Shown here: in pieces, positions 26,151 to 37,050 of the stretch
Layout of the letters: every line of letters starts with the position of its first letter
Position numbering within the stretch: position 1 is the first letter of the stretch
Made by a program: the position numbers and the translations under genes
From: Hippophae tibetana
Taxonomy: Eukaryota > Streptophyta > Magnoliopsida > Rosales > Elaeagnaceae
DNA: 64,000 bases
Direction of reading: 5' to 3'
Assembly (NCBI GenBank): GCA_037013495.1
Contig: CM072809.1
Coordinates: 13,303,001-13,367,000 of the forward strand
The notes under the pieces: model-generated
Told to the model about the DNA's origin: nothing
What the model saw: the letters and a program-made list of their open reading frames with translations, nothing else
The model's database searches: none

Positions 26151-27003
26151 TAACTTTTCTGTGTCTCTGTGGGCAATTTTGCAAATATTTCGCCGTCTTC
26201 TTCGTGCATTTGGGTCCTTCCTATCTTTATCTCTCAATTGGTTTCTCTTTCTTCGAGCTTAGTTACAAACTCTTAGAATTTACTTTTGGGAACTTTACTC
26301 TAATTTTCAACCCAATTTCACATTTTTTATGCATATGGATTAGCGTTCTTTGACTTAATTCGAGGAAATTCTGATTTGTTTTTGGTTGCCAAACTTCGTT
26401 GCTCTTCTTTTTAAATCTATGATAATTTACATCGGAAATTACAAAATTAGTATTGGATTATGAAGATGTTTGTTGTTCTTTAAATGAAATCCAAGTGCCA
26501 GCCGTAAGAAATTATTTATTAGTTATGAAAATATCATCTGGGTTTTTCTGTGTTTTCTTAATAATGATGAGGAAAGTGGAAAATAATTAATTTTTGAACT
26601 CAAAGATGCTTAATTTAGGGGTTTGTGGAGATCTTAGGAGCCATTAAACAATTAGTTTAACTGATACGATACTTGTTTAACTAAATTTTATATATTTTTT
26701 TAAAACTTCCCGATAAGGACTTTAGTATTTAAAGAAAGATTTTATTCTGTGAAATATAACTGTAAAAGGAATGGCATTTTCTTTTATCCCGTTAGTTCAA
26801 TTGGATTTGTCCTATAGTGGGGTTTTGGTCGGGCTTTTTCATGTCTAAACACTTGCTTCGTTTTTCCTCTTGTTTTTGGGTTCTTTGAACTGAGCATTAG
26901 AGCTAAGAGGAATGTGTGGAAGCTTCCAATAATAGTCAAGGCCAAGTTCTCGCATTATTGGGAAATTCTACAGTAACAAGCAGTAACTCCACAACTCATA
27001 ATC
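26151..27003 (+). promoter_or_regulatory. Probable promoter-proximal and 5' UTR region of the PIF3-type gene
   Basis: Base composition shifts from very AT-rich to a T/C-rich, less biased sequence near 26150, as is common at plant transcription starts and leaders. PIF3 genes are known to have long, intron-bearing 5' leaders. Plausible splice sites exist here, but I cannot fix them from sequence alone. No confident TATA box was chosen. Confidence 0.45.
26912..26932 (+). promoter_or_regulatory. Possible upstream ORF (MCGSFQ)
   Basis: A six-codon ATG-to-TAA frame lies 71 bp before the chosen start codon of the PIF3-type gene, in sequence likely to be 5' UTR. If transcribed and retained after splicing, it could lower translation of the main frame. 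This is inference; the leader's splicing is not known. Confidence 0.3.
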
Positions 27004-30000
27004 ATGCCTTTATCTGAGCTTTACCGAATGGCTAAAAGGAAGCTCGATTCAAATCAAGATTTTGAGTAAGTTTAGTTTCACTCAGTTTTATTATCTTTCC
27101 AACTTTATTTGTTTATATCAATGGGTTCTATTATTACATTTCCTAATTGGTATTTTTTCTGCTTTTCTTTCTTGTTTCTTTCAATTATGCAGACCTGAGA
27201 ATGATCTTTTTGAGCTTGTATGGGAAAAGGGTCAGGTTATGATGCAAGGTCAGTCCAGTAGACCCAGGAAAGGCCCAAGTTATAGCAGCTTACCATCTCA
27301 TTCTTTACCATCATATAACCCCAGGAGTAGAGATACGGACGTAGGAAATGGCAGTACTGGAAAGACAGGAAAATTTGAGAATATAGATTCTGTTTTCAGT
27401 GAACTCCCAACGTCCGTGCCATCCGATGAAATTGATATGAATCAAGATGAAGATATGATGCCATGGTTGAATTATCCAATTGATGATACTTTTCAGCAAG
27501 AATATTGTCCTGATTTCATGCCTGAATTATCTAGTGTCACTGTAAATGAGCAAACCACTACTAGCAATGTTTTACCAATGGACAGAAGTAGATGTAATCC
27601 GCTATGTAGGAACTCCAGTACAAATTCTGTACATGATGCGTCAAAGGTTACTTCAGTAGGTCATGCCGAGGTTACTAGACCTAGAATTGGTGGTAGCCAG
27701 TTGTATCCGTTTTCATCTCACCAATGTGAATCATCCTTTCCATCACTTAGATCGGGGGCTTCAGATATCATTGACGGTAAAGCGAGAAGTTCTGCTAATC
27801 ATGTTCTTAGTCATGATTTGGCTTGTGTTCCATCTGCGGCAAGATCTCCTTGCTCAAAGATGCTGAACCAAGATCCTCTACCGCCTAGAAGTAGTTCCAG
27901 TATAATAAATTTCTCCCATTTCTCGCGTCCTGTGGCTCTTTTAAAATCTAATCTTGAGAATGCTGATGCGAGTGTGACAATGCGCACAGATTTGCCAAGT
28001 GAAGAAAGGATTGCAAACACTGGTAAGGATACCTCTGCTAGTAACAATCCTCCTGAGTCAGAAGCCATTATTGCAAGTAAGGATTCACTGCAGCAAAATA
28101 GTTCCCAATGCCAAGTTGTTGCATCAGGTGTTGATTTGATACCTATGGAGGCTAGGCATTCCAAGGAACCATGCGCTGCTAATCAGTCATTGACGGTTTG
28201 CCATGATAATGCCTCAAAGAATGATACGAAATCCTATCGAGTTCCCTGTGGAAGTGCAATTAGAGGACCACAGGATACTGAAAAAGCATTGGAGCCTGTA
28301 GTTGCTTCTTCTTCTGTTTGCTCAGGAAATAGTGTGGAGAGAACATCAGACGATCCAACACGTGATCTGAAGAGAAAAGGCCGAGATACAGAGGAGTCTG
28401 AATGCCATAGTGAAGTGAGTTTAAATATTTGATTTTGCATTATTTTCGAGTAATGCTTCCATTTGCTCGGCTCTGTATACCAAGATAACCTATAATGTGC
28501 AGGATGCTGAGGAAGAATCAGTTGGTGTGAAGAAAAGAGCTCCATCTCGATCTACAGGTTCCAAGAGAAGCAGAGCAGCAGAAGTACATAATTTGTCTGA
28601 AAGGGTAAGCTTAATTATTCAGTAGAGGAGACCATTTTGGCTAATATCATTTTACATATATTGTGTTTCTTCTTCTTCTTTGATAATTAATGAGATATTT
28701 TCTTTTGTTTTTTCTGATAACTTGGTATTGCTAAGATCTTAAAATGGAACTGTCTTTGGATTTCTGTGTACAACAGAGGCGAAGAGATAGGATCAATGAG
28801 AAAATGCGTGCATTACAAGAACTCATACCAAACTGCAATAAGGTTTGCATCTTTTTTCTTGAATTTCTAAATTTTCTCGATGATCTTCGTAAATTCCTGT
28901 GACTTTTCTGCTTCTTTCAAGAATTCAATTACTAAACCTCCCAATTTCTTTTTCACTAAAACAAGGATTTAGATACTTAGGCTTGAAGTTTTTCTTTATG
29001 AGGGTGAGGTAATTAGTGGAAATCTATCCACTTCAACGAAGGCTATAACTTAAAAGCTCTGGCAAGGGTTTAACTTTCAATGTTTATTTGAAATCCAGTT
29101 ACATTTTGAAAGTTTTGGAAGTCTAGGAAGGCTAATTTTTTGAACATTAGTTTCTATTGGTTGGTATATTATAGTACTGGTTTGGTTGACATTATAATAA
29201 TTACTTATAAGGTGGACAAAGCTTCAATGCTTGATGAGGCTATCGAGTATCTCAAGTCCCTTCAACTTCAAGTTCAGGTAATTTTGTTTCTTTCTTCTCT
29301 CACTCTAAATGATTCATCTTTAGTTTTATTTCTTAGAAATAAATATCTATTTATAATATGGCACTATTTTCAATCTCTATTGCAGATTATGTCAATGGGA
29401 ACTGGCTTATATATGCCACCATTTATGTTACCAACAGGAATGCAACACATGCATGCATCTCATATGTCTCATTTCTCGCCTATGGGTGTTGGAATGGGAA
29501 TGGGGTTGGGTATGGGTTATGGTATGTATATGCCTGATATGAACTGTGGGTCCAGTTATCCCATGATTCAGGTGCCACCTATGCAAGGAACACCTTTTCC
29601 TCGTCCACCTATATCAGGGCATAATGTATTACATGGCATGACTGGATCTAATCTGCAAGTGTATGGAATCCCTGGTGGACCTGGTCCAGGACTTCCGATG
29701 CAAATGCAGTGCGCACCCTTGCATCCTGTGATGGGAGGGCCTTTCGTAAAGTCATCTATAGGTCCGAATGCTTGTGTCATAGGTGGTTCTATGGAAAATG
29801 TTGAGTCAGCTCTGCCCTCTACCTCAAAAGATCCAATGCAAAACATAATCCCTCTAATGGATCCAACGGTTAGATAGGTTCATTTGTATTCTACGAGTAT
29901 ATTTTCGGCAAGAACAAATATGTGTCTATACTGTTGACAAAATCGGCTTACAATACTATGAATATGTCAGGTTACAATGATTTAACATGAAAACCTTATT

Positions 30001-30356
30001 AAAAAAAATTGCTTGCATAAAATGAGATGCTAGGAGAAATGTTTTCGCAAAATTTACAATTATAAGTTTTGCATTCATTAAAGAGGAATGTATTTTCCCT
30101 TAAATTCACTGAAATTCGGAAGCATGAGGATTTTCTAATGTCTTCATTGGCTTGTTCATTGTGTAGTTTATCAGGTTCCATCCTATCATGACAACTAAAG
30201 TCCAATTCTTTTCTTTGATGCCAGAGGCAAGCAATAAATGAAGGATTTCAGCATTCTACATTGGAGCAAAACAACGGTCGAGTTGTGATTGACAGTGGAG
30301 CTTCTGGCTCTGCCAGTAGAAATGATGTTGTGCCGAGTAGGGCAGCAAGTGAGTAA
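27004..30356 (+). CDS. PIF3: PIF3-type phytochrome-interacting bHLH factor
   Basis: A nuclear transcription factor that binds G-box DNA and, in other plants, is bound, phosphorylated and degraded after light activates phytochromes, so restraining seedling greening in the dark. Exons are 27004-27065, 27193-28414, 28503-28604, 28777-28842, 29212-29277, 29386-29868 and 30225-30356; all introns are GT-AG and the frame stays open (about 710 aa). The start [14 protein letters not shown] matches the PIF3 N terminus. Residues 28-35 (ELVWEKGQ) are the active-phytochrome-B-binding motif. A conserved block ending MMPWLNYP lies at about 106-116. The bHLH is at about 453-503, with basic region [20 protein letters not shown] and helix 2 [22 protein letters not shown] Met/Gly-rich region ([13 protein letters not shown]) follows. 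The last exon is the least certain part. Without its splice the frame stops at 29877; a splice at the GTGAGT near 30350 would end it at 30500 with nearly the same tail. It is convergent with the acidic-protein gene. PIF1- or PIF4-type identity is less likely given the N terminus and length. Confidence 0.92.
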
Positions 30357-30500
30357 CCTATCTCCAATCTTTTTCATTTTTCTGGCAAACACACGTGAAT
30401 TCATCCACACATGCATACTAGCATGCAGCATAAAGCAAATTCTGTAACTTCAATATTGAAAGAGATAAGAACTTAATCTTGACTTTTATACTCAGGTTAA

Positions 30501-31540
30501 CCTTTCCAACGAGTTCTCTGCTTTGTGATTTGAAGAGGCGAATAGGTACTGCAACCTATTGGTATGGAAATTGTAATGGGCAAATTGAGATTAGAGAATA
30601 GAATGAAGAATAACTTGAGGTGATGAGGTTGACATCTACTACGACAACCTTAATGTAACTTTAGAATATACTAGTTCCATATCCCATAATGTACAAATTT
30701 TGGTATCGTCCAAAGGCTCAGGTGATATCTTGCGTTTGTACATTGATCTAGTTAGCCTTACATTTAATGCAATGTAGAAGTTCATTTTACCCATATTATG
30801 TACTAAATTGTGTGTTCCAGTCTTCATAACAATTCTTTTATTTAATGAAATAAGCTTGTTCTTATGCACCATTTGCAATCTCTCTCTCTCCCTTCCCCCA
30901 ACAATAACAATGCAGTATTCTACGACCTTTTATAAAGTGGATGAAGTTTCACTCAATAGTCAATACTAATACAAGTTTTCTATATCCAATTCTTGAATTG
31001 AGCAAACTGTAGATGGGCTGTATAAATAAAGAGTAGAATCTTTATTCTTTCTCCAACTAGATTTTTTTTTCTTTCTTTTTTGTCCCTCCTTTCAAAATGC
31101 CATTTGTTTACACAAGAGAAGTGCAATGTAGATGCAAAAATGTAAGGGAAAAATATTAAACTACTGATGCTAATTAGTTACTAAATCAATCCCTTCTAAG
31201 GCAATCTAAGAATCACAACTCATGTAACAAATTTGATTATAACATTTTTGTAAGTATGTAGTTTTTCTGTTCATAATTATACAAGAACCAAGCACCACCA
31301 CACAAAACAGTACAACATATAAATCAATACAATAAAAAAGACAGAAATGGGAAGAGGGGAAAAGAATAACAATCTCTTCTAGTTTTACAATGTTGAGTAT
31401 AGCAATACAATACTATTGAACTATATGCACACCTCTATATCCTATACTATCAAAAATACAAACCAACAGCCAATACTGAAAGCAAGCAGAATCCACAAAC
31501 ACTAGTATATGAACATTATCTGAGAATTTATTACCCCCCA
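30501..31540. other. Convergent intergenic region
   Basis: This stretch probably contains the 3' UTRs of the PIF3-type gene (+) and the acidic-protein gene (-). No coding feature is supported. A short CT run near 30.88 kb is the only simple repeat. Confidence 0.55.
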
Positions 31541-34500
31541 TTATTTGACTTCTATATCACTCTTCGCTTGGGAGACAATAGTTTTTGAGCTGTTTGATTT
31601 CCCAATAAGAGCTTTCTTTGCTTTGACAAGAGAATGTTTCACCTTTGATATAATGCTATTTGATTGCTTCTGAGTAGCCTTTGCTGGGATTTCCTTTGGT
31701 ATGTTTTTAGATGATTTTAGACCATCACCATCCTTGGTGGAGGACTCAAGTCCATCAGATTTCTCAGCTTCTTTCTCTGATTTCTGTGCTTCTATATTCT
31801 TTGCAGTTTTCTCTTCTTTCACTTCAGATAAAGGTTGTTCAGTTTCTTTAATTGGTTTATGAACAACAGTAGTTCCTTCATCTTGCTTTTCTTCCTTGTG
31901 CTCATCTCTGTTAGTTTCAGCAGAAATTGTTGTTTCATCTGATTTTGTACTATCGCCATCCTTAGCAAGAAGCTCTATGTTTGAATCCGACTTTGCAGCA
32001 TTCTCAACATTCTTTTCCTCTAATTTTGGTGCATTGGGTTTTGCAGTTTCCTGTTTTAACTTCAATTCTACAGGTTGCTGATATTCTGATGGTATTCCTT
32101 TAACCGCAGTTTCAGTTTTTTCATCATGTTTTTTCTCCTTCTGCTGATCCCTTTGGCTTTCAGACAGGGTCTTCTGATCCCTTTGGCTTTCAGTCAGGGT
32201 CTGCTGATCCCTTTGTCTTTCAGTCAGGGTTGGTGCCTCATCATCTTTGACAGTATCCTTAATTGAATTTTCAGTTACTTCATTTGTAGAAACCGATCTG
32301 TTAATGCTCTCATCCATATATGTCTGAGTTGAATCCTGAGCTATTGCATTACTATTTTCATTTTTGTCACTCTCCACATTCTTTGTGTCAGCCTTGCCTA
32401 TTCCTTTCTTTTCTTCCTCTGCAACAGGCTTTTCCATGACACTAGGAGAAGTCCCTTCATCTTTTGGATCACTTTCAGCATTCTGATCAACTGAAACTTC
32501 TTCTAAAATTTCAACAGGACTAGACTGATCAACATTATTACTTGTTATGACCTCCTGTAATGCAGAATGTTCCACCTTATCAGCCAAAGATCCATCATCT
32601 TTCAAAATTTCACTCTTCTCTCTCTCTTCCGACTCAAGCTTGTCACTTTTTCCCTCAGCTTGTTCATGTTCCAATTGTTTTCCCGAGCTTTCCTCAACTT
32701 CTTCACCTTCAGGTTTTTGTTTCTCTACTTCAGTTGATCTTGATTCCAAGTCTTCAAGTTCTTTCATTACTTTCACTTCTGACTCTTGGGTAGCAGTTAA
32801 ATCCAATTGCTTCTTTGGTTTCGCGGTGGCTTCAGCTGATGGCTCAAGAGCATCAATCATCCTTAGTTGCTCCTCTTGCTCTTTTCCCTGAACCTCGTTG
32901 GATGGTTCTCTTGGCTCTTCTTTTTCTATGGACTCACTGTTGCATACATCCTTAGCTAGGCTCTTAATAGTGCCAGTTGTTGACTCTGGAGCAATGGGTA
33001 TTTCTGATTCATTAATGGGTTCTTTCTTTTCCTTCCCGATTTCATCCATCACCAGAGCATTGAAAGTTGTAGCATGAGCAATCTTTTCAACTTCAACTAC
33101 AGGAGGCTCTATCAACTTAGCTTCTGAGCCTCCAGATTCAGGTAAAGGCTCTTGTGTGCTTTTTAAATTCTCACATATGGATTTTTCTTTCTCTACAACT
33201 TTGTTAGGGACAACTTTTTCATCTTCCAGTAGAACATCCAACTTTGGTGCATCAACAGACTTCCCAACCTCAACTGGAGGATGCTCTATTAACTTAGCTT
33301 CTAAGACTCCAGATTGAGGTAAAGACGCCAGTACGCTTTTTAAATTCTCAGTTATATATTTTTCTTTCTTTGCAATTTCTTTCAAAACAACATTCTCTTC
33401 TGTCGGTAGAACATCCAACTTTAGTGCATCAGCAACCTTTCCATCCTCAGCTGCAGGAGGCTCTAACAGCTTAGCTTCTAAGCCTCCAGATTCAAGTAAA
33501 GGTTCCTGAATGCCTTTTAAATTCTCAGTTATGAATTTTTCTTTCTCTGCAATTTTGTTTGAAACAACATTATTTTCTGCCAGTAGAACATCCAACTTTG
33601 GTGCATCAACAAACTCCTCAATCTCAATTGTAGGAGCTTCTATCCACTTAGCTTCTAAGACTCCAGATTTAGGTAAAGACTCGTGTACGCTTTTTAAATT
33701 CCCAATTAAGGAATTTTCTTTCTCTGCAATTTTGTTAGAAACAACGTTTTTTTCTGCCAGTGGAACATCCAACTTTGGTGCATCAATAACCTTCTCAACC
33801 TCAATTGCAGGAGGCTCTATCAACTTAGTTTCTAAGCCTTCAAATTCAAGTAAATGATCCCGTACACTTTTTAAATTCTCGGTTATGGATTTTTCTTCTG
33901 CAATTTCATTCAAAACAACATTCTCTTCTGCCAGTAGAACATCCAATTTTGGTGCATCAATAGCCTTCTCAATGTCAACTGCAGGAGGTTCAATAAGCTT
34001 ATCTTCTTGACTCACAATCTCAGAGGGAGGCATTGTTTGGCATGGCAATGTCTCTGGAATTTCCTTGGATGCTGCAGAACTATCAGGTTCTGCTTTTGGT
34101 TCATCCAACTCTGAAGCATCAACGACCTTCAAAATCTCAGCTGCAGGAGGCTCATTCTGCTTATCCTTTGCATTTCTGGTTTCAGTTGAAGCTGTTGCCT
34201 CAATAGGTGAGTCCTCAGCTTTGGAGTTTTCTTCTCCACTATCCTTGGTTGATGAAACACTCCCTTGAACTGTAGTCTTTTCTTTTTCATTAACATTTGG
34301 TTGAACTTGCTGCACAGGATATTAAAAAAAGTTAAACAACTCTAAAGTAAATATAACTATAATCAAACAAGAATTACCAGGTCTATATATATATATACAT
34401 ATGCTAAACAAACTTGGAGAAACTGGAGATTGAGGAAATACAGTAACTAGTAACAGAAATTAACAAGACACCAACTTATTGATTCAACATCTAACACAGT

Positions 34501-35036
34501 ATTATATCAGTAACTAGTTTTTTTTTCTGATTTGATAAGTGTATAAAAGTATTATCGGTCTTTCTTCCACTAGGTTTAGTTTTTAAAAGAGTTGATTTCA
34601 TAATAACTTTTAATTTAAAATCAGAGTTAAAAATTAGAAGTTTAAATCTTAATAAACTCAATTGTTAAATTAGAAGTGTTTAGTTGCATAATACATAATC
34701 AATATTTGTAAGTAAGTCTTATTGGTTTAAATTTTTGGAAAAGTGAATTTCCCAACAAAGATTCAACTTACAAAATAGTATAGGTTTCCATATGCTATAT
34801 AACATATAACTTAGAATCTGTGAGCGTTTTGTTATATTATAAATCTGTATGAAATCCAACACGACACTTATACTGAATAGATCACTGCCAAATACTTCAT
34901 ATTCAGTAACTACACAAGTCTGAGCAAACTCACAAATGATTTAATACTGAATTGAAGTAAATAATCACAAAAATGAATAAAAATCAAAATAGAAAGTACA
35001 GGAACAAACCTCATGAATAGTACTCTCAGAAGCCAT
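31541..35036 (-). CDS. Acidic Glu/Lys-rich tandem-repeat protein, function unknown
   Basis: Two coding exons on the minus strand. The first is 35036-35010, 27 nt encoding MASESTIHE, with donor GTTTG; the second is 34309-31541, with acceptor TGTGCAG. The product is about 931 aa, rich in Glu, Lys, Ser and Pro, with no signal peptide, membrane segment or enzyme motif. From about residue 100 to 430 it has five well-kept copies and one degraded copy of a 59-residue unit patterned LIEPPAVEVEK..DAPKLDVLL...NVV..KIAEKEK.ITENLKSV. Further on are three 10-residue repeats (TLTESQRDQQ-like). Long charged stretches suggest disorder or coiled coil. The C-terminal 45 residues are basic (SKVKHSLVKAKKALIGKS) and may be the functional, conserved end. 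Plant proteins of this look are often labelled titin-like or neurofilament-like on composition alone, so I assign no function. The start is chosen from the in-frame ATG, splice sites and continuous frame. The 184-bp region upstream, to about 35220, looks like a 5' UTR. Confidence 0.85.
32144..32233 (-). repeat. 30-bp tandem repeat, 3 copies, within the acidic-protein gene
   Basis: Three nearly identical 30-bp units (start phases 32144, 32174, 32204) encode in-frame decapeptides of the TLTESQRDQQ type. The near-identity suggests a recent expansion compared with the longer repeats of the same gene. Confidence 0.9.
33050..34010 (-). repeat. 177-bp tandem repeat (59-aa unit), about 6 copies
   Basis: The phrase encoding LIEPPA recurs near 33990, 33815, 33638, 33460, 33285 and 33105, that is at steps of about 174-177 bp. 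All units keep the reading frame. Copies differ at both nucleotide and residue level, and the last (lowest coordinates) is the most degraded. Most of the acidic protein's first half is built from this array. Confidence 0.9.
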
Positions 35037-35929
35037 TAAAATTTTCAAGAGCAGAAATGAAACTTCAAGTAGTTGAGATGTTTTAAACCTTTTAATGTTA
35101 AAAGCTGATGAGAAAAAGAAAAGGAAAAAAATGATAAAGTAGGCAACAACCCAAAAAGCCCAAATGGAGCTATTTTAGTGACGAAGAAGATTAAGCAGAA
35201 ACTCACGCAAAAAAGAAGAACAGGTTGTCAAAAGACAGAACAATGTTTCATATGATCTGGCATGCTTGAAATAATTAGCATTAGTAATCTGTATTCCCAC
35301 TAAGGCTTTTTTCTTAAAACAAAAAATTAAAAATTAATATGATGTTTTCAATATAAAATGATCAAGTTGCTATTGCAAATTGTCACTTTAATTTGGAGTG
35401 GACCAGAGACTTGATTTTAACGGTCGAAATTTTATATAAATTATGATTGAGCTTGTACACCACTTGTGTATCATATGACAAGGTTGGGGTTAGGCAATTT
35501 ATTAGTAGATTTTATCTTCTCATTTGGAAGTATAGTGGGTTTTTTATTCTTTATTAAACATTATCTTTCTTCGGGAGAAAGGGTGCTAATGTTCATTCAG
35601 TTTTGGACATAATATCGACATAGTTTTGTATAAACTAAAATATTTTATTATCATAACTTTAAAAAATATGTATTTTAGTTTTAAAATATTATATTTTAAA
35701 TTCTATAGTTTTAGATTAAATTTTATATATTTTTTAAAATTATATGAATAAATCGTTATAATTAAAAATAATAAAATTAAAGTGATTCAATTAAAATTAA
35801 TAAAACTAAAATAATCATTTTGTAAAAATGATAAGGATTCCAGCCGCCTATGCTTGTTTGTTTACCTTTTTGGGTTTGAGAAAATAAAATGACTCTGTTG
35901 TATACTTTCTGAAAATTCAAATCAATTAT

Positions 35930-36685
35930 AATATGATTTTTTTCTATAATAATAAAATAATAGCATATTAGGACAACCTTCTTTTTAGCAGCAACACAAG
36001 TATAGTCTATCATTAAATTTCAAAACTTAGAGGTAATATATATCATAGTTATTTTCATTTTATAATATATCTTTATAATATTTTTTCCTTGCTTTTTAAA
36101 ATATATAAGTTGTAAGCAAAACTAAAGATGACTAAGATACAAATACAATATTCTTTGTAGAAAAGGATAATTTCTTCTTAGAAAAAGAACAAATATAGTT
36201 TTTTTAATTTATAATCATAAAAATAATTAATTTTATGTTTTTACTATTAAATTTTTTATTATATTATTTCATATTGATCACCCTGATATTAAAATTATTA
36301 TGACCTTTTATTTATTTATTAGACTTTAAGTTAAATTTGTTGTATACTTATTTTCTTGAAATTTATACAATAATAAACCAAACTAAAGTCTTAAAAAATA
36401 AAGTATAATATGATTTTTTTTATTATTATAGTAGGATTTAAAAAATATGTACCTAATATGATATCTTCTATAAAAAATAAAATAATATTAGCATGTTAGG
36501 ACAATTATTTTTAGCAGCCACAATCATCATTAGAATTTAAAAACTTTATATATATATATATATATATGAATACATTCTTTGCTTTTTGAAATATATAAGT
36601 TGTAAGCAAAACTAAAGACCAAGGTACAAATACAATAGTCTTAATAGAAAATGACAATTTCTTTTTGGAAGGAACAGAAAATTTA
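35930..36685 (+). repeat. Direct duplication, period about 490 bp
   Basis: Two copies (about 35930-36195 and 36420-36685) share 'gcatattaggacaa..tt.tttttagcagc.ac' followed by 'gctttttaaaatatataag', 'ttgtaagcaaaactaaaga', and 'gtacaaatacaatattctt'. The matching phrase starts at 36091 and again at 36581. Divergence is moderate. No coding capacity or LTR signs are seen; a tandem segmental duplication is the simplest reading. Confidence 0.7.
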
Positions 36686-36914
36686 ATATTAGCAACTCGT
36701 AATAACTTTAAAATATGAAGATGGTTTGTTGGTATGTTTCAATAAATTATTTATTTATATTTATGTTAATATATTTATTTGAGAAGATTAAGAAATATGG
36801 GCCTTCGTGGCCCACCATAAAAGCAACTCCTTTGTGCAATGCATCACCACGTGGGATACCCTACAGTGAGTCAGTAACACTACTTTTCTTTATTCTTTTG
36901 AATTAAAAATAAAA

Positions 36915-37050
36915 AATAAAAAATCGAACCATGTCCACCGACTGCAATCTATTTTAGTCTGAGGTTGGACTTCAGGCCCTATTTTCTGCAAGAGGCAAAT
37001 AAGGTTACAGGCTCTCTAACTGTTGGGCTATAGATGTGCTCAAAATTTAA
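36915..37050 (-). repeat. Possible dispersed-repeat fragment (SINE-like words)
   Basis: On the minus strand 'tagcccaacagttagagagcctg' resembles a tRNA box A region, and about 100 bases later 'catggttcgatttt' resembles box B followed by a T-rich tail. The spacing is longer than in canonical tRNA-type promoters, so the SINE reading is weak. The block is less AT-rich than its surroundings. Confidence 0.3.

Noticed and set aside
27311-28545. Open frames antisense to, or in another frame of, the PIF3-type exons
   Set aside because: They overlap well-supported coding exons and have no recognisable domains.
31896-34268. Several open frames on the plus strand, Ser/Phe-rich, up to about 115 residues
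   Set aside because: They are antisense shadows of the acidic repeat protein on the minus strand and show the same 177-bp periodicity; they have no start context or motif of their own.
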